A DNA stretch of 64,000 bases from Desmodus rotundus (taxonomy: Eukaryota > Chordata > Mammalia > Chiroptera > Phyllostomidae), in NCBI RefSeq assembly GCF_022682495.2, contig NC_071398.1, forward strand, positions 96,995,705 through 97,059,704, in the 5' to 3' direction. The translations under genes were made by a program, and so were the position numbers. Positions 11,650 through 22,660 of the stretch are shown piece after piece. The notes under the pieces are model-generated. The model made no database searches. It was not told the DNA's origin and worked only from the letters and a program-made list of their open reading frames with translations. The stretch's first letter is position 1, and each line of letters starts with the position of its first letter.

Positions 11650-11759
11650 GGCCTGGCTGGACGGAGTTGTCACGTGTCTGCCTGTCTACACTTGCTGTGC
11701 AGAACATCCGCTCACCTGTACAGCAGGCACAGACAGGCAGTCACATGACAACCCAGCCT
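11650..11759 (+). ncRNA. MIR214: mir-214 precursor hairpin
   Basis: MicroRNA precursor, 110 nt, starting GGCCTGGCTGGAC and ending ACCCAGCCT, the known mir-214 boundaries. The 5p product (TGCCTGTCTACACTTGCTG...) is at 11679-11700. The 3p product (ACAGCAGGCACAGACAGG...) is at 11720-11741. Both match the known mature sequences. It lies 5.6-5.7 kb after mir-199a-2, the usual spacing of this cluster. Two stem changes relative to the human precursor as I recall it are an A-to-G at 11663 and a T-to-C at 11673. The latter turns a U:A pair into a C.A mismatch in the lower stem. miR-214 regulates skeletal and muscle development and PTEN and EZH2 signalling. Confidence 0.98.
11669..11749 (-). ncRNA. MIR3120: mir-3120 precursor hairpin, mirror of mir-214
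   Basis: The complement of the mir-214 hairpin also folds and corresponds to mir-3120, a microRNA known to come from the DNM3 strand in human. Its 3p product (CACAGCAAGTGTAGACAGG...) is the complement of 11679-11699 and its 5p product of 11715-11737. Both are fully conserved here because they overlap the mature miR-214 sequences. It would be cut from the DNM3 pre-mRNA intron and share DNM3's neuronal expression. Sequence identity shows it can be made, but whether this species expresses it cannot be read from DNA. Confidence 0.75.
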
Positions 11760-11830
11760 GAAAGACAACCGGCCATTGACAGAGAGCAGCCCTCACACCG
11801 TAGCATCTACACCAAGAGCTACAGCCAAAA

Positions 11831-11857
11831 GGGGGGGGGGCGGCGCGGGGGCCTGGG
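11831..11857 (+). other. G-run cluster, possible G-quadruplex, after mir-214
   Basis: Ten consecutive G, then GG, then five G, then GGG within 27 bp, starting 72 bp after the mir-214 hairpin and inside the DNM3OS transcript. It can supply four G-tracts for a quadruplex. Confidence 0.6.
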
Positions 11858-11891
11858 TTTTTCATCTGTTGGTTTAATTAACTCGCATGTA

Positions 11892-11926
11892 CTATTAATT
11901 ATTATTATTATTATTATATTATTTTA
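11892..11926. repeat. (ATT)n microsatellite in DNM3OS
   Basis: About ten ATT units with small interruptions, inside the DNM3OS transcript region. Confidence 0.9.
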
Positions 11927-13736
11927 TTTTGATTCAAATATTGAAACCCACCAAACGTAAAGTGAGTGGTGCCTATGAAATATAATAAAACCCATTGCTG
12001 AAAATGTTCCTGTGCTTTCTATAGTTCTCTTTTCCTAACTGTTGTCAATAAATTACTACCCTTGACATTTATTGTACACAGCTTTGCAACACCCCATGAT
12101 CAATGTAAGAAAAGGACAGAACTTCCAGTCTGATGCTTGACACAGAATAAATGACTCTATTCATTCTACTTCAAAAACAAAGTTTAGTTTTCTGTACATG
12201 ACTGTTTCAGAGAGAGGGACAAAAGAAAAAGAGAGAGGAAATAATGTTCCAGGGATCACGCATCTTGAGCTAAACTCAGTCAGTCTGCACCTGGGTGAAG
12301 CATAATGAAAAGAGTACTTGTTTCCAACATAATTTGCAAATGTATTAAAACAGTTGCTTCTCCTTTTCTGAGGTAGAGAAAGTTAAAACTGAAGCTCTGC
12401 CACCTCCAAGCGTCAGGGTACGCATGGGTTTATTGCTGGGTCGCTGCTCAGTTGGGAAGGGACTCGCCCCACAGTTCCGAGGTTGGAATTCACGGGGCCA
12501 GTGTGTTCGCTTGGAATACACCCACCCATCCACTGTGGACTTCCAAACTCTCGAGATGTTCAGGCAATTCCATTATTGTCAAAAAAAAAAAAAAGCGCAA
12601 AGATGTGGATGAGCGGCTATGCAATGTATACATTGCCATACCTTTGGAGGAAATGGCAAAACTCCAGTTTTACACCCTGGACAAAAAGCGGGGAGATGGG
12701 TAAAATTACAAATTTGTCTGTTTTGATTTGGTTCACTAAAATACTTTAACTTCAGTATATAAAATTAATTTTCATTTTTCTTAGCAAGATTCTGGTCAAG
12801 CTTTAAAAAATGTAGCACAAGGCTACCCCAAACTTTGCGGGTTTAATCTAATGAAACATTTTAAGTAAATATTCTGGACAAAAGCAAACTATTTTTATAC
12901 AGACATGTCATTTTTAAAATGAAAGATTTAGTCTTAAGCCAAAAAAACCCCACAAGGTTTCAAATTTCTACAATTTCATGATATTCTACCAACCTGACCC
13001 TATAGTTACTTAAAGAAAAAAGTAATTGGGCAAAATTATGAAGTAACTGTATGATTAGGGCTAAATTCTTTCATTGAACATCTGGCCTAAGCAACTATGT
13101 CATCTGCTAAAGTGCGCTTCTGCAGAACACATTGTGCAAAGGTCTTTACCTTACAGAAAAGCCCCAGGACCAGGGCCTAAAGTACTGTGCTGAACAAGAG
13201 TTCACCCAGAATGTAAAAGACAACCAGGGAGCCAATATCGAAATGTCTCACAGAGTATTTACATAGTTCCACCCAATGCGAATGCTTTCTGTAACCTGCA
13301 GCAGACACCAACAGAGGTCCAGCCAGGGGTCACTCCACTGGACCCTGCAGGCAGCCCAGGGCGGGCACGAGGGCTCTCCGGATGACACGTGGCTGGGGCG
13401 GGACATGGGGAGACTGCTCCCTTCCACCAGACTCCAAGGGAAAAGCGAGGGGCCAGCAGAGTCACCCCTGAGTGAGCCACTCGGGAGAACATCGCAAATA
13501 CTTTTTCCTTAAAACATGGGGTTAATATCTTGGGTTTACATTTTTTTTTTTACTTGGCACTCAAAAAAGTTCTTGAAAGAATAGTATTCATCTTAAAGTT
13601 CATTAAATGATGTACATTTGAAAATATTACCTTTTTGGGAAAGGGTCATATGAAGGGTAACACTGTTCCTCCAGTGCGAACCTTCCAGTAGGACAAATAA
13701 CACACAGGGAGTGGGTCTGAGGCTGTAAGTACTTTC

Positions 13737-13742
13737 AATAAA
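13737..13742 (+). terminator. Candidate DNM3OS polyadenylation signal
   Basis: AATAAA on the plus strand, followed about 25-30 bp later by a G/T-rich stretch (ggtttgttg). The distance from mir-214 (about 2 kb) fits the known DNM3OS length. Position alone supports it. Confidence 0.35.
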
Positions 13743-15039
13743 TTTGAAATGGCATTTGCCACTGAGGTTTGTTGAATAACACTACTTTTTAAAAAACGAT
13801 AAATCTTTGGATAATGCCAGGCGTGGAAATGTTTATATGAAATAATCCTACATTAAAAAAAGCCTAATAGAAAACAGCTTATGGATGTGAAAAACATACA
13901 CACAACTATGATTGTGAAGAATTTTAGGTAACATTAAATGTTTTAAAGTTCAATATATGTTGAGACTGTTCTTTTGGGGAAAAAAAATTGAATGGTTTTG
14001 GCTAACTCAAACAACTCGGAGAGGCTGTGAATGCTGTGCATGGGATTACCCTGACCACAGGTAGCTCGCGGACCCAGCAGGAAACAGGCAGAGTCTTGAT
14101 CATGGAATTGAACATGGAAAGAGATGAAGATTTCTGTAACTCCCTGGTCCACAGCTTTGACCATCCAGGAATACAACTGTCATTTTGTTTCCTACTAGTG
14201 AAGTTACATTTGTCATCTGTTACAACTACATAATGAAAACAATGCTGAGTAAATATCCCTATAAGGGAATTACATGGTCTCCTTATCAGGCTATCCAAAC
14301 ACTTGAAGCCACAAAAAACGAGGCCTCTAAGTTTTTTTAAGAGTCCAAAGAATGTCCTTATTTCAATGCAGATTTTGGATTTTCTTCAATAGTGTAAGGT
14401 TAGTACATTTCCGCTGGAAATTCTTCTGTTGAATTACCCTACTTTCCTATGAGTATTCCATTATGATTTTAATCTTCATGTTGGACTACAGAAATAGAAT
14501 AAATATTGGCTATATGCTGTTACTATTCATAAACTAGTAGTCCCCTTTCTTCAGAGATTTTAACTATCATTTACACTTTTCTCATTGATATTAAAAAAAA
14601 ATAAGTCCCTTTTCTCCTTGGATCAGAATTTCCTATTCTTCTAAAATTCATATTTTAGGTACATTTTTAAAAAGCCATCACTTTTTTTTTCAAATCTGAT
14701 TTCAAAGTATTAATATAAACTATCTAAACCCCTAATTCTTTTGATATGAGTTTCCATTTTATTCCTATACCTTGCCCTTTTCTCAATCCCTCCCCAGAAC
14801 TGTGCAAATATATTTACCACATAAGAAAATAACATTGTCAAATTTATTTTCTGCTCAAGTGATCTTTAATCCAGAAACTTACACAGCCAGGGGAACAAAA
14901 AAATCCACTAACCTTCAATGATAAAACTTTAAAAAATTTTAAGACAATCTACCTCTTAGGGTAACTTTACCCTGTAATCCAATAATTTAGTTGAGGCTTC
15001 AGATACCAGAACGTGAGGAATCATTGTGTTATATTTCTT

Positions 15040-15215
15040 CATCTATTTGCTCAGTCATATGTTCACAATTCATATTTACACCACGCCACCTTTCAGTGCC
15101 ACGCCCACTGGTGGTAGGACAGTGAACGGGACAATGGCTCTTGGTCTCCAGAGGCTTACGGGTTAGCAGGAACCTAAACATTCAGCCCGTGCTTAGCATG
15201 TGTGATGAGTTGTCA
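15040..15215 (-). mobile_element. L2 3' fragment
   Basis: Weak reverse-orientation L2 match (gtaggacagtgaacgggaca, ctccagaggcttacgggtta). Confidence 0.35.
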
Positions 15216-15244
15216 CGTCATTGTCACCTTTTGAACCAAATCTC

Positions 15245-15820
15245 TTAAACCCATCATTTCTATCCATTTCCATCCACCCACCCCAGCGCAAGCTACCACA
15301 GTCTCTTATGGAGATCACAGCAATTGCCTCCTAACAGCTCCCCCAATCCAGTCTGGTCTCCAGCATATTCTCTACAGGGCAAACGAAAGAATCTCTAAGA
15401 AAATTCAAATCTTATTATGTGACTCTCCAGCTTAAAAACTTCAAAGGCTTCTCATCATTCTCAGCACCCAGATCCTCAATCTTTATAGAGTCCCTTTCTC
15501 TCTTCATTCTGGTCATACTGGCTTTAATTCGGCTTCTTAAATTCATCAGGCTAAATCTTGCCTCAAGGCACCAACACAAACCCTCTCTGACCACCTGACT
15601 GAACAGCCCCCACATGGAGCCTGCCACTCCAGACACTCTTCCAATCACACTCATCACTGGATTTACTTTCTTCATCGTTTGCAGTCTGCCTCTGATAGGT
15701 TTTCCTGTGTGTTTATACGTTTTCTTTACTGAGAAAAATCCTTCAGAAGGGAAGGACGGAATTCCTTGCTAAACGTTCATCCTTAGTGACTAGTACATAA
15801 CAGCTGCTCAGAAGACACTT
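15245..15820 (+). mobile_element. L2 fragment
   Basis: Sense L2 body: tcctaacagctcccccaatc, cttattatgtgactctccag, ccctctctgaccacctgact, then a 3' end with aacagctgctcagaag. Frames are broken. Confidence 0.7.
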
Positions 15821-15889
15821 CTTGGGAAGGGTTCTGGTGATCGAAAGCACATGCAGACATACAGCAGTGTGTACATACAGTTCCTCGTT

Positions 15890-16010
15890 CTCTCTGACTC
15901 TCAGTGGTCATCCCTACAATGGGGGACGTAAATAAAGTACTAATTCAGCTCAGTGCCTGGTCAGTTACAATCAATAAAGCTTCATCATTATGAGGATGAC
16001 GATTGTCATC
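15890..16010 (-). mobile_element. MIR SINE relic
   Basis: Reverse MIR: ctctcagtggtcatccctac, aatgggggacgtaaat, cagtgcctggtcag, caataaagcttc. Confidence 0.6.
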
Positions 16011-17544
16011 GATGGCTATCCAGATTGAAAGCTGACCTGCATGTGTTTAAGCAGACAGAGTGAATAGCAGAGGGGCCATTTATAACCACAAGGGCCATTG
16101 AGTTAGGCAGCATCTCTTGTGAACTGGAAGGCCACTTGGCTTGGTTGAGATTTGACCAGTGTGGCTATGCAAAGGGGAGCGTGCAGGAAGAGCTGAGTGA
16201 ATGTACTGTACGGTGAGAAGCACCTTGAGCTTGGGGCACTCCAGATGGACAGCACTGAGGGGAGAGACAGGACGCGGGGAGAGAGAGAGACCCGTGCACT
16301 GTCCTTAGGTGGGGCCAGCACAAGGCTAGAGCTGCCAGTGCCGCACCCAAGTGGAGGGTCCATTGGTCAAAAACTATTGTGCAGAGGGCTATTTAAAACT
16401 CTGTTTGGGGTTGTTTAAACTTCCGTATTGCTCCCCCAAATCCTTAGTAAATGTAAGTACTACAAATGTCTTTATGCTATTATTTGGATAGAAGTCAAAG
16501 GAGCTACGTATCAGCCATTCCAGCCCCAAGGGGATATATGTGGAAACACACCTACATGTCCACACTCTTTCCTCACCCCCACAGACAGCTCCTCCTTGCC
16601 TTGGGGCACACACACCAGCAAAATGCCTTGGGGGCGGATGGACCAGCAGGAGGTCTATGCAACCCCTAGACAAGCACTCAGGGCTACCTGTGCAGGAGGT
16701 TTCAGAGTCGGGGGTACTAGAGGATGATGCAGAAGGACCTCTAGGCTCGGGCAAATCCCCTAGGTGATTAGTTATAAACTGTCTAACGCCAAAAAGACGG
16801 TCTACTTCTTTCTGTATCGCAGAAAGCCCCAATGTTAGAGCAACGTTAAAGGAAAGCATAAGGTCAAGCAGGTAGACTCACTGTGTCCACCACAACCACA
16901 CTGCATTGTAAAGACTCTTTAAACGTAACAGTGCCTGGGACACAGGCGGAAACCTTTCGAGGAAGCTCATCTGTCAGTAACATTACAAATAACATTATTT
17001 TAATGGAGAGTAATGGTTCAAAAAGTACAGTCCACAGATGCCTGAGGGTGTTCACGAATTCCTGTAAGACTCTGGGGTAGGGTGGGCAGATCTGTTCAGA
17101 ACGAAGAGAGAAAGCAGGAGACTCACTGCGGCAGTCGTGCCGACTGCAGCTTGAACTTGTTATGTGGGGTGTTGTGCGGGAGCCCCTGCCAGCTTGGCTG
17201 GGGAGTCGCATAGTTTACGCTCATCGTCTCTGCTTCTTGGCTGAAGTGTCAGGGAACCCGCAGGCTGAAGGGAGGCGGCACAGAAAGTCTCGCTAAAGGA
17301 ATGGGGTCCGAGTTGCCTCTGACCGTTTGAATCCTAATGTTCTCTGCTAAAGCGCCCGAGATCCCACACATCCTGTGTCCCCAATGAAATGACAGAAAAT
17401 GAACACTTAGAAGACATGAATCAAAGAACGGCATCACACAGGGGAGCACAGTGTCACTTGCAATGGCAGAAATACAGAGACACACGCGATACCTGAAAGG
17501 TTATTAAAGCACTTATAAAATATGATTTCTTAGAGTCCCGTAAA

Positions 17545-17670
17545 AATCCCTTTGAGGTGACGTGGCTGGCAATGGTCCCCATTTGGTAAGTGAAAAGACC
17601 GAGGCTCAGAGATGACCAACGTGTCCCAACCCTGGCAGCCAGTGGGAGCAGACCCTCGACCCTCAGCACC
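17545..17670 (+). mobile_element. MIR SINE relic
   Basis: Sense MIR core: tccccatttggtaagtgaaa, accgaggctcagagatgacc, then cagtgggagcagaccctcga. Confidence 0.65.
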
Positions 17671-18825
17671 TCGCCCTTCTCATCGCAGGAGCAAAGGGTT
17701 TAGGGAGGCTTTTGTTCAATCAATGTCATCCTGGAGAACAGTCTGAGCCATTGTTCTTAATCACAAATACACTTCATAAGTCATGTGTATTTGTTACAAA
17801 CCTGCCGTAAGATAAATAAAACCGTATATGCTATTTACTCAACAGCCAATTCGAATCTAATGAAAACATATCAGTCTAATTACACACGAAAGCACAGGAG
17901 GATAGAGAACACAGAAAAAAAAATATGACAAGCCCCAGTGAAAATTTGAATATAGTTATCACTGAATAAATGTGTGAACTGTAAATAATTAAAGACATTT
18001 ACTGTGTCACACTTGCTTGGCGGAGAAGGAGAAACGGCCAAGTGACAGGGTTCCTGGAGCCGGAGGGTGCTGATGAGGATGGGGACGGGCACCGAGGGGG
18101 CGCCGTCCACGCACTCAGCTTACAAAAAAACTGACCCCAAAGCGGAGTTCGCACTGAGGCTTATTTTCACAAAGGAATACTCTGAATTGGGATTTCTGCA
18201 GTTGCCCATGAAGCATGCTCAATCCACATGTCACTGAACTTGGAATCCACAAGTTATTGAAAGCATGGCTGTTAGAGATGTTAGGGTGCAAGTTCAAGGG
18301 GCCAGAGGTGAATCACTGCCTCTGAGCCCCACATTCCCAACACCTGTCCTTGAACTCCTTTCCCCAGAGACCTCCCCCCAGCCCCGGCTCGCAGCAGACA
18401 CGAAATAACATCTCTTTGTGGAACACCAGCACTGAGTAAGGGACAGCGCGGTCCCCTTCTTTGGCCCTGAGAGCAGGCTCACAGGTGGTCTGCAGTGGCA
18501 GGAAGCTCTGGCAAGAGAAGCGGCAGGTGGTGGCCAGGGAGGCCAGGGAGATGGCTCCGGTGGGAAGCGGCTCTGTCCCAAGGACACCGACAGTTTGAGG
18601 ACACGGGTCAGTTGTAAGCAGAGATTATTAATATTTTGAAAACTTCCAATCTCACTTCTCGAGCAGAGTATTTAAATGTACTTAAGCAACCATCTAAACT
18701 CTTAGAAACAAAATGTATCTAAGAGAAGAGCCCTTAGGTCAACTGAGCACAAAAGAAAATCATCAGTTTGTCCATTTTTATATCTAGGGAGGCACCTAGC
18801 TCAGAGCTTCTGAAGCTGTGCTCTT

Positions 18826-19115
18826 TATTTTTTTTTTAACTTGTATCGAATTTATTGGGGTGACATTGGTTAATAGAATTATTTAGGTTTCAGGTGTACA
18901 GCACTGTAATATGTCATCTGTATGCTGAACTGCGTGTTCACCACCCAAAGTCAAGTGTCTTTCTGTCACCATTTCTTCCCCCTTCACCCTCCTCCACCTC
19001 CCCTACCCCCTTGCCCTCTGGTAATCACCGTACTGCTGTCTGTGTGTTGTTGTTGTCATTGTTGTTTTTGCTTAACCCCGCCACCTTTTCACCCAGCCCC
19101 TACCCGCTGCCCTGA
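18826..19115 (-). mobile_element. L1 3' UTR fragment
   Basis: On the plus strand a poly-T (about 18829-18838) leads into tttattggggtgacattgg and caggtgtacagcactgtaat. This is the well-known L1 3' UTR of bats and other laurasiatherians in reverse orientation. It continues through the caccacccaaagtcaagtgt and CT/C-rich part to about 19115. Confidence 0.87.
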
Positions 19116-19733
19116 CCGCGGGCAGCCTGTTCTCTGCTCTTTAAATGCCGGGGACTACCGAAGAATGCCAGGACATCCAAGCAGCCAGCACAGGAAAGGG
19201 ACCATTGCTGGTCCTCGCTTTCTCCCAACGACCAATTCCCCATTTGACTTAAGTCAGTAAAATACACGACATAAAAACTGAAAATAAAGCTTCTGAGTAG
19301 AAATTTTCTTTGGACCTTTCTGTGGAATGTGATTTCCCTTACCGCAGAAAATTCAGTGGAAGTCACCTGCCCGTCCGATCTTTATTCAATACACCACTGT
19401 ACACAATGCATTTAGGAAACTGAAAAGCAACGCGAGACGAGAGAGCTTTCCTCCAACCACTGGCAGAGGTGCCGTGTGGCGCTTTTAAAAGACACGAAGC
19501 CAAGACTGGAAGGACTACTGAGTCTGAAATGCATGCTCTTATAGCCAAATAAACCTGAGACAAGCTCACCGGCCCCCAGCTGTGCTCAGGGACTAGTTCC
19601 CTTATCCGATGTTTGCATGCTGTCTCATAAGCATCAAAATGTCCCGGGTCAGACCAGAGCTATTGAAAGTTCCACGACATAGTTTAATTTCCATCCATGC
19701 TGTTCCAAATTTAACAGCAACCCTGTACCACGT

Positions 19734-19803
19734 TATAGGTCTTTAATGGCTCTGCAAGAACGAGATATATAGCCCCTTCCTGCAGAGCCATTAAAGATCA
19801 ATA
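19734..19803. repeat. Inverted repeat / pre-miRNA-sized hairpin
   Basis: A perfect 17-bp stem (TCTTTAATGGCTCTGCA at 19740-19756, complement at 19781-19797). It extends outward by a G.U, a G:C and, past one mismatch, three A/T pairs, and inward past one mismatch by three more pairs. The total is about 70 nt with a 16-nt loop. It could be a MITE with only its ends left or an unannotated hairpin RNA. Confidence 0.85.
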
Positions 19804-20419
19804 TATACATATTGTGCTTCCAGCGCGATCAGATTTAAACGAGCAGTACATCACAGGACCAAAAGTATTAACACGAACCAGAGCACCATCCTTATCGTAA
19901 TTCATGCTTTTACACAGATATCAAATTCCCAGAGAACAAACTTCATATGAACAGTTATCGGGAACCTGAAGGCGAGTGATTTGCACATTTTCAAAAGCCT
20001 GTCACTCGAGGCTGATACCACAGCAACAACTCTAAAATTCTTTGTAAACCCCGCATCACTGCTATTAATTTCGTTGTTACAATGCTGTATTACCTTGAGT
20101 CTTTTCAACACATTGTTTAATGGAAAGTCTTTCACTGTATCCTACCTTGCCAGTGTCACAGGAGATTCCAAGTGCTGACTCCTCACTTCATTTCTTCAGG
20201 TAAACAGACACGTGAGTACACCAGAGAAGTAAGGGAAATTTGAGGGGGATATTGTAAAAGGAAAAATCTATGGGGGAAAATAAAACAGTGCTTCTTGAAA
20301 CAGAGAGCCCAGCCTAGATCTCACTGAAAGAGAACCAGTGAACAGTGTCTCAAAACTGAGCAGCGCGATGATATCAATGAGCTGGACATGAGCAAACTCT
20401 GTCCCTCTCCGCGGCTCAC

Positions 20420-20533
20420 CTCGTCATCTTTATACCAGGACAAGCTTTCAGCCGTGAGGACGAACCAGTACCCCTTGGAGCCCCCTTTCATGATGCCGAT
20501 GTTGCTGATGGTCAGCCAGCCCTTGCGGATCAC
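20420..20533 (-). CDS. DNM3: DNM3 exon, N-terminal half of PH domain, 38 codons
   Basis: Fourth constitutive DNM3 exon in the window. The minus strand reads a gctctcttgcag acceptor, 114 bases in phase 0, and a gtgagc donor. The peptide opens [18 protein letters not shown] and closes with [13 protein letters not shown]. It covers the first strands of the pleckstrin-homology domain, which binds phosphatidylinositol 4,5-bisphosphate. It includes variable loop 1 (GIMKGGSK), whose Ile-Met pair inserts into the membrane and whose Lys contacts the lipid head group in dynamin-1. TISNIG and SKGYW are dynamin-3 wording; dynamin-1 has TINNIG and SKEYW. The next exon, expected to begin EKEKKYM, was not found down to position 1, so the following intron is at least 20.4 kb. 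Confidence 0.97.
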
Positions 20534-20896
20534 CTGCAAGAGAGCACAGGTCAAAGAGGTGCTTAGTGCTACGTGAGCCAACGGACACCACAGGCTTTGC
20601 ACTAAGTGAAGTTCAAAACAGAGTACAGAGGGCAATAGGAACAGCACTGTTCCCCTAAAGTTCAACTTCTGTTCCTCTATTGAAGGTATTTTATCTTCCA
20701 AAAGCACAGATAACCAGAGGGAAGGGTCTCCCATCAAAGGAACAAAATCTAAACGTTGGACATAGGTAGGCGGTGGGAGCAGAAAGACTGAAGGAGAGAG
20801 GAAGGAAATGGCGTGGGCCGGGCAGACTCATTTGCGGCAGGGCTGCTACGATGGAAACATGTCAGTCGACTGGATGAACAGCTCCAGACTCTCCTG

Positions 20897-20911
20897 CCCC
20901 CCCCCCCCCCC
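20897..20911. repeat. Poly-C run
   Basis: Fifteen consecutive C on the plus strand. Confidence 0.95.
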
Positions 20912-21838
20912 ACCTCTGCTCCCAGGCCAGCCCAGCGGCCCATGCGTTCGCCTGCTTTGGTCTCATCAGGCTTCCTGCGGAGACTGGCCACCCAAAGGTG
21001 AACAGAAAGGACTCAAGCCAACCCAAAGTGGCTCCTAGTTAACAGCTCTGCATAAGGCTGCATGAGGGAGGGAGCTTAAACAATGAGCTAAAATTAAAGT
21101 TTGGAGTTTTATAACGATCTAGATTTATCCATCTTCTTCGTTGTTTACTTGCCATACTAAAAAAGTATGTAGCATCTTCATGAAAATCTAAACAGCTTCT
21201 AAATTTTAAAACATCAACAACTTGGATTACTGATTTGATAGGAATTATTGGTAAATGTCATTTAAGGGAAAAATCTATCTTTTTCTCACAGTTGTGAAAT
21301 TAAATTCTATTCTTTCACATGGCATAGTTTATTATCTTCTCTATGCTAGGTAATTTTTGGTATCATAGAACCAGAAATGAAACCCTATGTGGAATTGGAT
21401 GGTATTGTTTCAAACGTCACATATTACCCGCTGCCTCATTTGTCCAGTACTCTAGAGAGCCTGAAGTACTTTAAAAATTACCGAATTATTGAATGACTGG
21501 GTGTCAGTCCCCAAAGGAAGACAGACACCCTAGTAATCAGATGTAATACTGACATTGCTCCTAAGTGTTCTAACCGAAGAAGAAAAGTCAACTCTAAGGA
21601 AAACTGAGAAATAGGTCAAGGTTGTCATTATAGACCCTTAAAGCTTCTCTCCACACACTCGTCCCTGCCACCTCGACTCCCTGTCACTCATCTCCCAGGT
21701 GCCCACTGTCCCTTCTAGAGCTCTGCTTCCATTTTACCCATCCCCACCCAGAACCCAGGCCAGGCCCAGACTGCAGCAGTTCTCTCCACTGTTCAAATCA
21801 CGCCTCCTTCTCACCCTCTGCTTCAGAAAGAAGAAAAC

Positions 21839-22026
21839 AATACTTCTCAAAGTAGCGTTTCTACCAGCTCTATTGTAACCATTAGGACGCTTTCTAAAAA
21901 GACAGATTTGTGGGTCACCTGCGAGTCCAAATGAACCAGAACATGTACATAGGAAGCCCAGGAATCTACAATTGAACATGTTCCCCAGGTGAGTCATATT
22001 CATACTGAAGTTTGAGAAGCACCATT
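21839..22026 (+). mobile_element. MER5A-like hAT-Charlie MITE
   Basis: Left end ttctcaaagtagcgtttc and right end aagtttgagaagcacca are the inverted ends of MER5A. The centre (tgtgggtcacctgcgagtcc) also fits. Confidence 0.72.
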
Positions 22027-22186
22027 TATATACATACAATCAAAAACTTCATTGACCTCAGAGCAAAGGACGACTTCCAATTTTTAGTGAGAAGGAACTG
22101 GGTACATCATCTCACACTAACACTGCCACCCACCCTGCCGGGGCTTACAAATAGCACATGAATCACAGCATCCGGCGAAAGTATAT

Positions 22187-22282
22187 TTATTAATAGAATT
22201 GTCCACTCGTAACCCATATAATTTTATTAACCAATGTCACCCCACTAAATTCAATAAGAATTTTTAAAAAAGAAAGTATATA
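22187..22282 (+). mobile_element. L1 3' UTR fragment, sense copy
   Basis: Contains the complement of the same L1 3' end as at 18826-19115 (ccaatgtcaccccactaaat), ending in an A-rich tail near 22275. Confidence 0.82.
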
Positions 22283-22429
22283 TTTATTACTTCATTTTAT
22301 CAGGTATCTTTGGATGGAGAGGAAGTCTTCCAGATACCTCACAAATCGCAATAAACAAATCACTATTTCGCCCGCTGATTATCAGTCTGGCCCCATCAAG
22401 GAGAGTCATGAATCGAGTTCAACACACAG

Positions 22430-22660
22430 GTTTTGAGAACCGATTATAAATCCAGATGAAAACTCGTGATGATGCCACAATCCCTGCCCTCAAGAATCCC
22501 ATCATTTGGTAGGAAAAGCAGGGCCATAAGGAGGCGATTTCGATGGAAGCTTTGTGCAGTGAGAGCATTACGCTGGACAGACGAAGGGGCACTGCACACA
22601 ACGTAGGAAGCTGTAAATGATGGCAGTTCAAAGAACCTGGGCGCAAAATGGAATCAGCCA
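22430..22660 (-). mobile_element. L2 fragment
   Basis: Reverse L2 signal: ccacaatccctgccctcaag followed by atcccatcatttggtaggaa. Confidence 0.42.

Larger units (their letters stand above)
5730..13765 (+). ncRNA. DNM3OS: DNM3OS: antisense long non-coding RNA, primary transcript of mir-199a-2 and mir-214
   Basis: The two hairpins fix the identity and orientation. DNM3OS is transcribed antisense to DNM3 and is the shared primary transcript of miR-199a-2 and miR-214, active in mesenchyme, developing skeleton and fibrosis. The boundaries are my inference. The start is placed about 25 bp after an AT-rich CArG/TATA-like motif at 5707-5716, some 180 bp before the first hairpin. The end follows an AATAAA at 13737-13742 with a G/T-rich stretch just after it. 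That gives about 8 kb, close to the known transcript size. The span has no convincing protein-coding frame and almost no transposons. Other AATAAA sites inside (for example near 12048 and 12146) could give shorter forms. Confidence 0.6.
1..20419 (-). other. DNM3: DNM3 intron after the PH exon, hosting DNM3OS on the other strand
   Basis: In DNM3 sense this is the 5' 20.4 kb of the intron that follows the first PH exon. It continues beyond position 1. It contains the antisense DNM3OS locus with mir-199a-2 and mir-214, and on its own strand mir-3120. Repeats cluster outside the 5.3-14 kb core. I see nothing nameable in 530-2560, 3530-5160, 14000-15040, 16010-17540, 17670-18820 and 19120-19730. 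Confidence 0.88.

Noticed and set aside
1..20419. Second PH-domain exon of DNM3 (expected start EKEKKYM)
   Set aside because: I searched the minus strand by eye for the matching codons with splice sites and found none, so it probably lies beyond position 1.
20420..20533. Possibility that the dynamin PH segment is a processed pseudogene
   Set aside because: Intact acceptor and donor sites, correct phase, and four other dynamin exons in order upstream show a genuine intron-containing gene.
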